This document shows positions 9,064 to 22,082 of a stretch of DNA of 64,000 bases, in pieces. Each line of letters starts with the position of its first letter. Within the stretch, counting starts at the first letter, position 1. The stretch spans positions 62,001-126,000 of the forward strand of contig NZ_JAGHQP010000005.1 of assembly GCF_017744255.1 (NCBI RefSeq). Direction: 5' to 3'. The notes under the pieces were generated by a model that saw only the letters and a list, made by a program, of their open reading frames with translations, searched no databases and was not told the origin of the DNA. Both the position numbers and the translations under genes were made by a program. This DNA is from Brevundimonas sp. A19_0. GTDB lineage: Bacteria > Pseudomonadota > Alphaproteobacteria > Caulobacterales > Caulobacteraceae.

Positions 9064-9906
9064 TCAAGTGTCGGGATCGACCATCAGGCCCCGCTGGGGG
9101 TCCTCACCCGGTACGACATTGATGATCATATCGAGCCACGCCCCGTCCCGGTCGGGGTCCTCGCCGATCACCCGGCTCACCACCATGGTCAGCCGCTGAT
9201 CCGGATCTCCGCCATAATAGCGTTGCGCCGAGAGCCCGCCGCCCTCCACGGGCGCGCCTGCCTTGTGCCAGCCCTCGGCCTCAAGCTGCGCAATCACCGC
9301 ATCGCCCTCCGGTCCGTGGCCATAAAGCTGAATCTGGCAAGTCGGATGGTGGAAGCTGACAAAGGCAACGACGCCATGACGGTCACTCAGACGGTCCGCG
9401 ATGATGGCGGTGAAGCCCAGGGAGCTGAACGACGGCGCCCGCAGCATCTCGGGCAGAGGAAAGAACTGCGCCGGCGATCCGGGCGCATAGCCAGCGTCAA
9501 ACGCAGCCTGCCTCAGCCCATCCATAGAATAGGGTGCGTCGCTGAAAAACCAGCCGCAGAAGTCCTCGATCCCGTTACGGATGGCCGCTTCGACGCTGAC
9601 GGGCGGCGGCGGGTCGGGGCGCTCGACCGGTGGCCGGGTGTCCTGGCTCCGGTCGCGCAGGGCATCTTCCGCCCCGGCGATGACGGCGGCAGCGACCGCC
9701 TCTTCGGGTGTCACGAGGGCGGCCCGGGGGCAGGATCGGGGAATGTGGATCACCTGACCCCCGCCGCCGGGCCCTACGCCGGGCTGATAGATCGCCATCG
9801 CCGGGCGGCAGCCCTGGGCGTCCAGAGCCGGTTCTCCCAACGCGGTGCAGCCGCCAAGCGCGGCGAGCAGGGAGAGGCCGGCGACGCCAGCAAAGATCCG
9901 GCTCAT
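9064..9906 (-). CDS. Hypothetical lipoprotein
   Basis: A 280-residue predicted lipoprotein. The N-terminus has a signal peptide with lipobox ALGGC, giving acylated Cys20. A Pro/Asp-rich linker (about residues 85-105) separates the anchor from a C-terminal globular domain with single cysteines. I do not recognise the family. Its ATG overlaps the stop of the upstream exported protein gene (ATGA at 9903-9906), so the two are translationally coupled and probably act together in the envelope. Confidence 0.7.
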   Translation of the reverse strand: MSRIFAGVAGLSLLAALGGCTALGEPALDAQGCRPAMAIYQPGVGPGGGGQVIHIPRSCPRAALVTPEEAVAAAVIAGAEDALRDRSQDTRPPVERPDPPPPVSVEAAIRNGIEDFCGWFFSDAPYSMDGLRQAAFDAGYAPGSPAQFFPLPEMLRAPSFSSLGFTAIIADRLSDRHGVVAFVSFHHPTCQIQLYGHGPEGDAVIAQLEAEGWHKAGAPVEGGGLSAQRYYGGDPDQRLTMVVSRVIGEDPDRDGAWLDMIINVVPGEDPQRGLMVDPDT

Positions 9907-10448
9907 GGCGTCTCAGGCCCGTAGGTCACCGCCCGCATGCCCTCGGACGCGCTGGGATCGTCGAAAAAGGCGACCGAGGAGGTGGGCGTGGCGTACAGAT
10001 TGCGCACACCCTCGTACGAGCGAGGATAGCGCACCCGGGCGTAGATTTCTCCGGACCCGCCCGGCACGAGGCTGATTTCCGCACTGGTCAGGGTGGGGTC
10101 CTCCGAGCGGACGAAGTGGTGCGCGCGGCCGAAACGGTCCAGATAAAGGTCTCCCGACGCAGGAAGCCTGGCCAGCAGGCTCTCGCCCTGAGTCCTGGCC
10201 CGCCGATCCCGGCGCGACGTAGACCCGGAAAGGGCTGCCTTGATCGCGTCCGCGACCTGGCCGCAGAAGCGTTCGGATTGCACATGCAGTCTCAAGTCCG
10301 GCTGACCGTCCCACGACAGAAGGAACCAGTCGACAGGTGCGGGCGGCTGTGGCGGTTCTGCGACGCAGCGTGGCGCGTCCTGTCCGGCAGCCGCCGGAAC
10401 CGGCAGGACCGTCATGAGAGCAAGGATCAGGGCACCTGAAATGCGCAA
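9903..10448 (-). CDS. Hypothetical exported protein
   Basis: A 181-residue predicted secreted protein of unknown function. An ATG at 10475 is available, but AGGAGG at 10455-10460 sits six bases before a TTG at 10446-10448. Translation from this TTG gives a clean signal peptide (MRISGALILALMTVLPVPAA), so the TTG is preferred. The mature part has a CVAEPPQPP start, one further cysteine (FCGQVADAIKAAL) and a beta-rich region. It is coupled by an ATGA overlap to the downstream lipoprotein gene. Confidence 0.65.
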   Translation of the reverse strand: MRISGALILALMTVLPVPAAAGQDAPRCVAEPPQPPAPVDWFLLSWDGQPDLRLHVQSERFCGQVADAIKAALSGSTSRRDRRARTQGESLLARLPASGDLYLDRFGRAHHFVRSEDPTLTSAEISLVPGGSGEIYARVRYPRSYEGVRNLYATPTSSVAFFDDPSASEGMRAVTYGPETP

Positions 10449-10475
10449 TGGCCGCCTCCTTCCGGAAGCGGCCAT
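10446..10475 (-). promoter_or_regulatory. Inverted repeat covering the ribosome binding site
   Basis: An 8-bp perfect inverted repeat (ATGGCCGC at 10448-10455 and GCGGCCAT at 10468-10475) with a 12-base loop lies between atpC and the next minus-strand gene. The Shine-Dalgarno sequence of that gene lies in the loop and stem edge. There is no clear T-run, so it may work as a weak terminator of the atp operon or as a translation-limiting hairpin. Neither role is shown. Confidence 0.3.
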
Positions 10476-10509
10476 AAGGCTTCTTCAGACGAAACGCGTC
10501 AAGCGGGAA

Positions 10510-10779
10510 TCAGCCCGCCGCCACTTCCGAGGCGCGCTCGGCCAGGATGGTCAGGCCGGCCGGGGTCACGTCGGCAAAGCCGCCCTCGACCTCGAACTGG
10601 CGACGGCTGTTGCCGTCCAGCACGGTGACGGTGCCTTCGCGCAGGGCCGTCATGAAGGGCGCGTGGTCGGCCAGCACGCCGAAGTCACCCTCGACGCCGG
10701 GCGCGTCCACCTGGTCCACGAGGCCTGAAAAGACCTCGCGTTCCGGCGAGACGAGGGAGAAGGAGAGCTTGCCGGCCAT
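10510..10779 (-). CDS. atpC: ATP synthase F1 epsilon subunit
   Basis: Central-stalk subunit that couples rotation and inhibits ATP hydrolysis. The 89-residue product is the N-terminal beta-sandwich only: LVSPEREVFSGLVDQVDAPGVEGDFGVLADHAP is the family core. The C-terminal helical hairpin of longer epsilon subunits is absent or very short, as is common in Caulobacterales and relatives. It is last in the atpHAGDC operon, 2 bases after atpD. Confidence 0.93.
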   Translation of the reverse strand: MAGKLSFSLVSPEREVFSGLVDQVDAPGVEGDFGVLADHAPFMTALREGTVTVLDGNSRRQFEVEGGFADVTPAGLTILAERASEVAAG

Positions 10780-10781
10780 GA

Positions 10782-13263
<2,482 letters not shown>

Positions 13264-13297
13264 TCGGCGTTCCTCTAGCTCCTAGCTGTGGCGGCGA

Positions 13298-14851
<1,554 letters not shown>

Positions 14852-14908
14852 TTAGCGTTCAGTCGTGAGGGGCGGGCAATCAGTAGGCGGGGCGGTGGGC
14901 TGTTCGGC

Positions 14909-15466
14909 CTATCCGGCCCGCTTGAGGGCGAATTTCATCTGGTCCAGCTTGGTCTTCAGCGAGGCGTCGTACAGACGCGAGCCCACCTTGACCTTCAGTC
15001 CGCCCAGCAGCGACGGATCGACGCGGGCTTCAAGTTCGGGGTCCTTGCCGAGCGCCTTGCGCAGCGAGGCCTTGATGGCGTTCATCTGGGCCGCGTCCAG
15101 CGGCGCGGCCGAAACGACCTCGGCCGACACCAGTCCGGTGCGGATGGCATACAGTTTGTCGAAGCCCGCGATCACGGCCGTCAGGTCAGCCGAGCGGCCG
15201 TTCTGGGCCAGCAGGCCGAGGAATTTGCGGGTCAGGCCGTTGAAGCCGGCCTTGTCGGCGATGGCGGTCAGGCCCTTGACCTGGTCTTCATCGCTGATCA
15301 CCGGCGATGTGGCCAGGCGGCGCAGGTCCGCGCTCTCGCCCCAGGCCTTGCGCAGCGACTTCAGGTCGGCGCGAACGGCATCCAGCGCCTGACCTTCGTC
15401 AGCGAGGTCAAAAAGGGCCTGCGCGTAGCGTGCGCCGACAGTCGTAGTCCTGAAATCGTCAGCCAC
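14909..15466 (-). CDS. atpH: ATP synthase F1 delta subunit
   Basis: Peripheral-stalk subunit that links F1 to the Fo b subunits, 185 residues. The N-terminal VGARYAQALFDLADEGQALDAVRADLKSL and the C-terminal RVDPSLLGGLKVKVGSRLYDASLKTKLDQMK are typical of OSCP/delta. It is the first gene of the atp operon. The 250 bases up to terC, which points the other way, must hold the promoters of both units. I see no confident -35/-10 pair there. Confidence 0.95.
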   Translation of the reverse strand: MADDFRTTTVGARYAQALFDLADEGQALDAVRADLKSLRKAWGESADLRRLATSPVISDEDQVKGLTAIADKAGFNGLTRKFLGLLAQNGRSADLTAVIAGFDKLYAIRTGLVSAEVVSAAPLDAAQMNAIKASLRKALGKDPELEARVDPSLLGGLKVKVGSRLYDASLKTKLDQMKFALKRAG

Positions 15467-15717
15467 TCGTCAAGGTCCGCGATCAAAAAGCGTTTGGGTC
15501 GCAACCGGCGGTGACGGATCACCCCGATCAAAGGCTCGAAATGCTTGAAGAAAGCACAACGGGGCCCCGTCTTTCGACAGAGGTCCCGGTTCAGCCGGGC
15601 GCCTGATAGCACGGGCCTTTCCCCCCCGCAACCGAGGCGGTGCGCCACACACTGACGCCTTGTCGCAGCCGGGCGAGCCTCTATAGATCGCCTGTACCCA
15701 TCAACCGGATCTTGTTC

Positions 15718-16575
15718 ATGCTCGACAGCATTACGCCCCTTCTCTCGGACCCTGCGGCCTGGGCGGCCCTCGTGACCCTGATCGTCATGGAGGTGGTGCT
15801 GGGGATCGACAATCTGATCTTCATCTCGATCCTGTCGAACAAGCTGCCCGAACATCAGCGGTCGCGCGTGCGCCGGATCGGCATCGGTCTGGCCCTGGTC
15901 ATGCGACTGGGCCTGCTGTCGATCATCGCCTGGCTGGTCGGTCTGGTTCAGCCGGTCATCACGGTGTTCGGCAATGAGTTCTCGTGGAAGGACCTCATCC
16001 TGATCGCGGGCGGCCTGTTCCTGATGTGGAAGGCGACCAAGGAAATCCACCACACGGTTGACCCGGCCCCCAGCCACGACATGCTGGACAAGAAGGGCAA
16101 CGCCAAGGACGTCGTCATCTCGAACGCCGGCGCCGCCATCTTCCAGATCATCCTGCTGGACCTGGTCTTCTCGATCGACTCCATCCTGACCGCGGTCGGC
16201 ATGACCGAGCACCTGCCCATCATGGTCGTGGCCGTGCTGGTGGCGGTCACCGTCATGCTGCTGGCCGCCGATCCGCTGGCCAACTTCATCAACAAGAACC
16301 CGACGGTCGTTATGCTGGCGCTGGGCTTCCTGCTGATGATCGGCATGGTGCTGATCGCCGACGGCTTCGGCTTCCATGTGCCCAAGGGCTACATCTATGC
16401 GGCCATGGCCTTCTCGGCCGGGGTCGAGGCGCTGAACATGCTGTCGCGGGGCTCCGAGGCCAAACGCTCTGCGGCCGAGGATGCCGCCCGCGCCCGGGCC
16501 GAGGCGACCGCTGCCGAACAGCGCGCCGTCGTTGCCGAGGCCCGTGCCGCCGCCGAGGCGGACCGCAAGAGCTAG
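15718..16575 (+). CDS. TerC family integral membrane protein
   Basis: A 285-residue multi-pass membrane protein. The TerC signature is clear: [16 protein letters not shown] near residue 23, then [22 protein letters not shown] near residue 140, with acidic residues inside the membrane helices. Members are linked to tellurite resistance or to metal (Mn) handling during membrane protein insertion. A GTG 78 bases upstream is in frame, but the ATG at 15718 begins exactly at the family start. The C-terminus is a charged Ala/Glu/Arg-rich helix. Its stop overlaps that of priA within one CTAG. Confidence 0.9.
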   Translation: MLDSITPLLSDPAAWAALVTLIVMEVVLGIDNLIFISILSNKLPEHQRSRVRRIGIGLALVMRLGLLSIIAWLVGLVQPVITVFGNEFSWKDLILIAGGLFLMWKATKEIHHTVDPAPSHDMLDKKGNAKDVVISNAGAAIFQIILLDLVFSIDSILTAVGMTEHLPIMVVAVLVAVTVMLLAADPLANFINKNPTVVMLALGFLLMIGMVLIADGFGFHVPKGYIYAAMAFSAGVEALNMLSRGSEAKRSAAEDAARARAEATAAEQRAVVAEARAAAEADRKS

Positions 16576-18740
16576 AGGAAGCTGTAGGGGTCGACGTCGA
16601 CCGCCAGCCTCACCGAGGACGGCAGTTTCACGCGCGACAGCCACGCTCTGAGAAAGGCCTGGATGTCGACATCCCGGTCGGCCCGGACCAGCAGGCGCTT
16701 CCGGCGGCGACCCCGCACCAGCGCCAGCGGCGCATCGGCCGGGCCATAGACCTCCAGCCGCTCGGCATTGGGGATGGCTCCGGCCAGCAGCTGGGCGGCC
16801 TTTTCGACGGCATCCGCCTTGTCGCCCGACAGGATCAGCGCCGCCAGCCGCCCGAACGGGGGCAGGGCGGCCATCCGGCGCTCTTCGGATTCGGTCGCAA
16901 GGAAGCTGTCCCGGTCCCCCGCCGCCAGCGCCTGCAGCACCGGATGCTCGGGCGTCCAGGTCTGCAGCAGGGCGCGGCCCGGCCGCTCGGCCCGTCCGGC
17001 CCGGCCCGTGGCCTGCATCAGCAGCTGGAAGGTGCGCTCGGCGGCGCGCAGGTCACCGCCTCTCAGCCCCAGATCGGCATCGACCACACCGACGAGGGTG
17101 AGGTTGGGAAAGTTGTGCCCCTTGGCCGCCGCCTGGGTGGCCACCAGAATGTCGATCTCGCCCCGCTCCATCGCCTCGACCAGTTCGCGGGCCGACCGCC
17201 CGTCCGGCGTGGTGTCGGACGAGAAGATGGCCGTACGCGCGTCGGGGAACAGGCTGCGGACCTCCTCCTCGACACGTTCGACCCCGGGGCCGACCGGCAC
17301 CAGACTGTCCTTCGCTCCGCACGACGGACAGGTCTCGGGCTTGGGCATGGAAAAGCCGGTCAGGTGACAGACCAGCCGCCCGGTATAGCGGTGTTCGACC
17401 AGCCAGGAATCCGTGTCCGGCGCCGTCATCCGGTGTCCGCAGGCCCGGCACAGCACCACCGGCGCATAGCCCCGCCGGTTCAAGAACAGCAGGGTCTGCT
17501 CGCCCCGCTCCAGTGTTTCGGCCATGGCGGTGCGCAAGGGCGGGCTCAGCCAGGTCTGCGGCTCGGGCGGATCGGCGCGCAGGTCCACGAGCGCGATGTC
17601 GGGCAGCACCGCCGTTCCGTGTCGCGCCGTCAGCCTCAGTTCGCGGTACCGCCCCTGTCGCGCATTGCCGAGGGTCTCCAGCGACGGCGTGGCCGAGGCC
17701 AGCACCACGGCGGCGCTCTCGAACCGGGCCCGCGCCACGGCCAGATCCCGCCCCTGATAGATCAGGCCGTCTTCCTGCTTGTACGAGGCGTCGTGCTCCT
17801 CATCGACGACCAGCAGCCGCAGGTTCGGAAACGGCAGGAACAGGGCCGAGCGCGCACCCACCACGATCCGGCAATCGCCTGCGGCCACTGCATCCCAGAC
17901 CTGTCGCCGTCGCGGTCCCGTCAGACCTGAATGCCATTCCGCCGGCGCCGCCCCGAACCGCGCGGCGATCCGCGAAATCACCGCCTGGGTCAGGGCGATC
18001 TCGGGCAGCAGGATCAGCACCTGGGCGTCAGGCTGGACCTCCAGCAACTGTCCCACGGCTTCCAGATAGGCCTCGGTCTTGCCCGAGCCCGTCACCCCGT
18101 CCAGCAGGAAGGCGGCGAACTGTCCGGCCACCGCCGCCTCGCCGATCTGCCGCGAGGCCTCGGCCTGATCCGGGTTCAGACTGACCGGGGCATGGTGCGG
18201 GTCGGGGGCGGGGAAGGGGGCCGCGCGCTCCGCCGGCCGGACCGTGATCACCCCCTCGTCCACCAATCCCTTGACCACCCCGGCCGATACGCCGGCCATG
18301 CGGCCCAGTTCCGCGGCGCTGGACACCGCCGGCCCGTCGTCGAGCGCCTGCAGCACGGCCGCCCGCGAGGGGGTCAGCCGCACGGGCGCCTTTCCGGCCA
18401 CGCGGATCAACTGCATGGGCGGCTTCGGCGGCGCATGCCGCAGGGCCTTCAGCGCCAGGGCCGCCATCTCGCCGGGCGGCGACAGGGTCCAGCGCGCGGC
18501 CCACTCCAGAAAGTCCAGCGTCGCCGGGGGCAGGGGCGACAGGTCCAGCACGCCTGCCACCGGCTTCAGCCGCCGGTTGGTGGCCGGAACCTCCCGGACC
18601 TCGGACACCACGCCCGTGATCCGGCGCGGCCCCAGCGGCACGGTCACCAGCTGGCCGCGCGCCACGGCCATGTCGTCGGGCACGACATAGTCAAAGGCCT
18701 CGTCGACCGGCAGGGGAATCAGGACCGAGGCGACTTTCAC
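16572..18740 (-). CDS. priA: Primosomal replication helicase PriA
   Basis: 3'-to-5' helicase that restarts stalled replication forks. With the GTG at 18740 the protein is 722 residues, near the family length. An N-terminal 3'-DNA-binding domain ([16 protein letters not shown]), a Walker [10 protein letters not shown] near residue 215 and the DEEH box [15 protein letters not shown] are present, then the C-terminal helicase motifs ([33 protein letters not shown]). The zinc-binding insert keeps CRACG and CPSCG, but the second CxxC pair reads APDT and another reads CHLTG, so several of the usual eight cysteines are lost. Thirty bases separate it from the divergent transaldolase gene. Confidence 0.95.
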   Translation of the reverse strand: MKVASVLIPLPVDEAFDYVVPDDMAVARGQLVTVPLGPRRITGVVSEVREVPATNRRLKPVAGVLDLSPLPPATLDFLEWAARWTLSPPGEMAALALKALRHAPPKPPMQLIRVAGKAPVRLTPSRAAVLQALDDGPAVSSAAELGRMAGVSAGVVKGLVDEGVITVRPAERAAPFPAPDPHHAPVSLNPDQAEASRQIGEAAVAGQFAAFLLDGVTGSGKTEAYLEAVGQLLEVQPDAQVLILLPEIALTQAVISRIAARFGAAPAEWHSGLTGPRRRQVWDAVAAGDCRIVVGARSALFLPFPNLRLLVVDEEHDASYKQEDGLIYQGRDLAVARARFESAAVVLASATPSLETLGNARQGRYRELRLTARHGTAVLPDIALVDLRADPPEPQTWLSPPLRTAMAETLERGEQTLLFLNRRGYAPVVLCRACGHRMTAPDTDSWLVEHRYTGRLVCHLTGFSMPKPETCPSCGAKDSLVPVGPGVERVEEEVRSLFPDARTAIFSSDTTPDGRSARELVEAMERGEIDILVATQAAAKGHNFPNLTLVGVVDADLGLRGGDLRAAERTFQLLMQATGRAGRAERPGRALLQTWTPEHPVLQALAAGDRDSFLATESEERRMAALPPFGRLAALILSGDKADAVEKAAQLLAGAIPNAERLEVYGPADAPLALVRGRRRKRLLVRADRDVDIQAFLRAWLSRVKLPSSVRLAVDVDPYSFL

Positions 18741-18770
18741 CGCCCGACCCACTGGTCTAGAACCGCCCAC

Positions 18771-19424
18771 ATGAAACTGTTTCTCGATACCGCCGACGTC
18801 GCCGTCATCAAGGACATGCTGCCCACGGGCATGGTCGATGGCGTCACCACCAATCCGTCCCTGATCGCAAAGTCGGGTCGCAACATCGCTGAGGTCATTG
18901 CCGAGATTTGCGCCCTCGTCGAGGGGCCCATTTCGGCCGAGGCCGTCGCGACCGACTTCGAGACCATGGTCAAGGAGGGTGAGAAGCTGGCCGGCATCGC
19001 CTCCAATGTGGTGGTCAAACTGCCGCTGACCTGGGATGGCCTCCGCGCCACGCGGGCCTTTGCGGACAAGGGCATCCGCACCAATGTGACCCTCTGCTTC
19101 TCGGCGGCCCAGGCCATGCTGGCGGCCAAGGCCGGCGCCAGCTTCATCTCGCCCTTCGTGGGTCGCCTTGAGGACCACGGCGCCGACGGCATCGGCCTGC
19201 TCGAGGAAATCCGCACCCTCTATGACATCCACGGATTCGAGACCGAGGTGCTGGCCGCCTCGCTGCGCAACCCCCGCCACGTCTCGGCGGCGGCGCTTGC
19301 GGGGGCCGATGCGGCGACCCTGCCGGCCGACACCTTCAAGGCGCTGGTCAAGCACCCGTTAACCGACAAGGGGCTTGATGCCTTCCTGGCCGACTGGGGC
19401 AAGACCGGCCAGAGCATTCTGTAA
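18771..19424 (+). CDS. Transaldolase / fructose-6-phosphate aldolase family
   Basis: A 217-residue Schiff-base aldolase of the small transaldolase (TalC/FSA) type. The start [36 protein letters not shown], the catalytic lysine segment [33 protein letters not shown] and [16 protein letters not shown] are all family hallmarks. It likely acts in the non-oxidative pentose phosphate pathway. Whether it works as transaldolase or as F6P aldolase cannot be decided by eye. It is divergent from priA, with 30 bases between the start codons. Confidence 0.92.
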   Translation: MKLFLDTADVAVIKDMLPTGMVDGVTTNPSLIAKSGRNIAEVIAEICALVEGPISAEAVATDFETMVKEGEKLAGIASNVVVKLPLTWDGLRATRAFADKGIRTNVTLCFSAAQAMLAAKAGASFISPFVGRLEDHGADGIGLLEEIRTLYDIHGFETEVLAASLRNPRHVSAAALAGADAATLPADTFKALVKHPLTDKGLDAFLADWGKTGQSIL

Positions 19425-19470
19425 GACGGCGCGTCGCCTTGCCCGGCCGGCGCGCCAACCGGGGCCGACC

Positions 19471-20178
19471 GTGACCGAGACCGCCGACCTGTTCGACGAC
19501 GCTGCCGATGACGAGGGCCTGCGCTGGCCCGAGGTCCGCGCCTGGCTGCAGGGGCATGCCGAAACCGTGGCGGGCGATCGCGCCCTGCTGCAGGAACTGG
19601 GTCTGCGCCCGCATGGCCCCAATGTCGTGGACTTCGGCGCGGCCGCCCTGTCGCGGGTCGAGGCCGTCGCCGCGCGCGAGGCCGGGGCCCGCAAGGCAAT
19701 TGAGGCCGTCGCCCGCGCCAATTTCGCCGCCCAGGCCCAGACCCACGTCGCCGTCCTCGACCTGATGGAGGCCCGCAACCCCTCCGATCTGGCGCGCCGT
19801 CTGGATGCCGCGGCCCAGGCCCGCTTCGGACTGGCCGGTGCCTCGATCGTTCTCGAAAAGCCCGGCGGCATCCCCTTCGGCTGGCGCGCGCTCGAGCCCG
19901 GCGGCGTCGACGGCCTGCTGGGCCGCAATGGCCTGCACCGGCTGGGCATGGGCGGCCAGGGACTGGGCCTGTTCGGGGCCGCCGAGGACGAGGTCCGCTC
20001 GATCGCCCTTGTCCGCATGGCCCCGCACGTCGGACCGAACGGGGCGGCGCGTCCGGCGCTCTGCGCCTTCGGCTCGCCCGATCCCGAGGGCTTCACCCCC
20101 GACATGGGCTGCGAACTGGCGGCCTTCCTGACCCGGGTGATCGAGCGCATGGCCGAGCGATGGCCGATCCTCAGCTGA
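19471..20178 (+). CDS. DUF484 family protein
   Basis: A 235-residue cytoplasmic protein of the DUF484 family, which has a GAF-like fold and unknown role. An N-terminal helix-rich region with RWPEVRAWLQGHAETVAGDRALLQELGLR is followed by the GAF-like part that ends in MGCELAAFLTRVIERM. The GTG at 19471 is chosen because the frame before it overlaps the transaldolase gene. It overlaps the xerC start by 19 bases. The DUF484-xerC pair is conserved across proteobacteria. Confidence 0.85.
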   Translation: MTETADLFDDAADDEGLRWPEVRAWLQGHAETVAGDRALLQELGLRPHGPNVVDFGAAALSRVEAVAAREAGARKAIEAVARANFAAQAQTHVAVLDLMEARNPSDLARRLDAAAQARFGLAGASIVLEKPGGIPFGWRALEPGGVDGLLGRNGLHRLGMGGQGLGLFGAAEDEVRSIALVRMAPHVGPNGAARPALCAFGSPDPEGFTPDMGCELAAFLTRVIERMAERWPILS

Positions 20179-21095
20179 CCGCGCCCGCCGGGGCGGCCCT
20201 CGACGCCTGGCTGCACCATCTCGCGCACGAGCGCCGCCTGTCGCCCCGCACGCTGGAGGCCTATGGCCATGCCGGGCGGCGCTATCTGGCCTTCCTGTCC
20301 GGCCATTTCGGTGGAGAGGTTCGCATTGCAGATCTGGGACGGGTTCGTGCCTCGGACCTGCGCGCCCATCTGGCCGAGCGCCGATCAGGTCCGCATCCCC
20401 TGTCAGGCCGCTCGCTCAGTCAGGCCCTGTCGGCCATCCGCGCCTTTCACGGCTTTCTGGAGCGCCGCCTGGGGGTTGAGGCGCCCGAGCTGGCCCTCGT
20501 CCGGGGCCCCCGCATCAAGGCCACCCTGCCACGCGCGCTCAAGGTCGATCAGGCGCTCGACCTGATGACGGCCACCGGTGACGATCCCGAAATCCCGCCG
20601 TGGGAGGCCGCCCGCGACCGGGCTGTGCTGATGCTGCTGTACGGCTGTGGACTGCGGATTTCCGAGGCCCTCGGCCTGACTGATGCCGATGTCCCCCTGG
20701 GCGAGACCCTGCGCATCACCGGCAAGGGGTCCAAGACCCGCATCGTGCCCGTCCTGCCCCCGGTAGCCGAGGCCGTCGCCGCCTATCGTCATCTTCGGCC
20801 ATGGACCGAGGGCCCCGACCGCGCCCTGTTCCTCGCCCGACGCGGCGGCAAGCTCAGCCCCCGTCAGGTGCAGGCGGCCGTCCAGACCCTGCGCCGCCGC
20901 CTCGGCCTGCCCGAGAGCACCACGCCCCACGCGCTCCGCCACAGCTTCGCCACCCACCTGCTGGGCGCTGGAGCGGACCTGCGCAGCCTGCAGGACCTGC
21001 TGGGCCACGCCAGCCTGTCGACCACCCAGAAATACACCGCCGTCGATGCCGCCCGCCTGATGGGTGTCTATTCATCCGCCCACCCGAGGGGGTAG
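20160..21095 (+). CDS. xerC: Tyrosine recombinase XerC
   Basis: Resolves chromosome dimers at dif together with XerD, at the division septum. The 311-residue length is normal. The N-terminal SAM-like DNA-binding domain (about 12-110) is followed by the catalytic domain with Arg in YGCGLRISEAL, the HALRHSFATHLLGAGADLRSLQDLLGHASLSTTQKYT block (His-x2-Arg, His and the nucleophile Tyr). It overlaps the DUF484 gene by 19 bases. XerC rather than XerD is inferred from the neighbour. Confidence 0.9.
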   Translation: MADPQLTAPAGAALDAWLHHLAHERRLSPRTLEAYGHAGRRYLAFLSGHFGGEVRIADLGRVRASDLRAHLAERRSGPHPLSGRSLSQALSAIRAFHGFLERRLGVEAPELALVRGPRIKATLPRALKVDQALDLMTATGDDPEIPPWEAARDRAVLMLLYGCGLRISEALGLTDADVPLGETLRITGKGSKTRIVPVLPPVAEAVAAYRHLRPWTEGPDRALFLARRGGKLSPRQVQAAVQTLRRRLGLPESTTPHALRHSFATHLLGAGADLRSLQDLLGHASLSTTQKYTAVDAARLMGVYSSAHPRG

Positions 21096-21143
21096 GGTCC
21101 CGGCCAGCCCGGCGTCAGATCGGGCGAGCACAGGGAGGCAAGG

Positions 21144-22082
21144 GTGACCGGTCTGGATCGGCGGACCCTGATCGTGTCGGCGGCAGGGCTGGCGTTGGCG
21201 GGTCCCGCACGCGCGGCGCAGGATCCCGAACCCCGGCTGCTGACCAACATCCTGACGCGGGTGGCGGCCGAGGTCGAGCTGAACAGGCGTGGCCGCTATC
21301 CGCTGGTGCTGGACACCGGCGCGGGCCGGACTGTGCTGGCCGATACGGTCGCGCGCGAGCTCGCCCTGCCGGAAGGGCCGCCGGTTCTGGTCCACGCCAT
21401 CACCTCGGCCGAGGTCCTGCCGACCGTGCGGCTGGCGCACCTCGATTTCGCAGGCCGCAGGATCAATGATCTGATCTGCCCGGTGGTCAGCCGCGAGTTG
21501 CTGGCCGCCGATGGCCTGCTGGGGCTGGATGTCCTGTCGCGCTACCGGATCAGCCTCGATCTGGCCCGGCGGCGGGTCTCGATGCGGCCGTCCGGCACCG
21601 ATGTGTTCGAGGGCAGTCCCGCCTTTGCCTCGCCGTCACGCCTGACCCGCGAGGGGGTGCGCGCCGAGATCGGGCGGTTCGGCCAGCTGATCCTGCCGAC
21701 AGCGCGCGCCGGCGGGGTGAACCTGTCGGCCTTCATCGACACCGGCGCCCAGTATTCAATCGGTAATCTGGCTTTGCTGGACGCGCTCAGCGCCGGGCGC
21801 GCCCAACAGCCGGGTCGCGATATCGAGGTCTATGGCGTCACCGGTCAGGTCCTGACCGCCCGCGAACGCGAGGTGCAGGGACTGGAGATCGCCAATCGCG
21901 ACCTCGGCCCCACGACCCTGTTGTTCGCCGATCTGCACGCCTTTGAGGCGCTGGACCTGATCGCCGCCCCGGCCCTGCTGATCGGGGCTGACATCCTCTA
22001 CCGTTTCCGGCGGGTCGAACTGGATTACGGCCGCAGACGCATGACCCTGAGCGGGCTCAGGCCGCCGCTGTCCGTTCGCTAG
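21144..22082 (+). CDS. Bilobed retropepsin-like aspartyl protease, exported
   Basis: A 312-residue predicted periplasmic protein. It begins with a twin-arginine-like signal (LDRRTLIVSAAGLALAGPARA). The mature part has two similar halves: LVLDTGAGRT near residue 53, closing with LLGLDVLSRYRISLDLARRRV, and AFIDTGAQYS near residue 197, closing with LIGADILYRFRRVELDYGRRRM. Each half carries an Asp-Thr-Gly catalytic triad, so the protein could form a complete pepsin-like site in one chain. Substrate unknown. It uses a GTG start. Its stop shares a CTAG with that of lpdA. Confidence 0.82.
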   Translation: MTGLDRRTLIVSAAGLALAGPARAAQDPEPRLLTNILTRVAAEVELNRRGRYPLVLDTGAGRTVLADTVARELALPEGPPVLVHAITSAEVLPTVRLAHLDFAGRRINDLICPVVSRELLAADGLLGLDVLSRYRISLDLARRRVSMRPSGTDVFEGSPAFASPSRLTREGVRAEIGRFGQLILPTARAGGVNLSAFIDTGAQYSIGNLALLDALSAGRAQQPGRDIEVYGVTGQVLTAREREVQGLEIANRDLGPTTLLFADLHAFEALDLIAAPALLIGADILYRFRRVELDYGRRRMTLSGLRPPLSVR

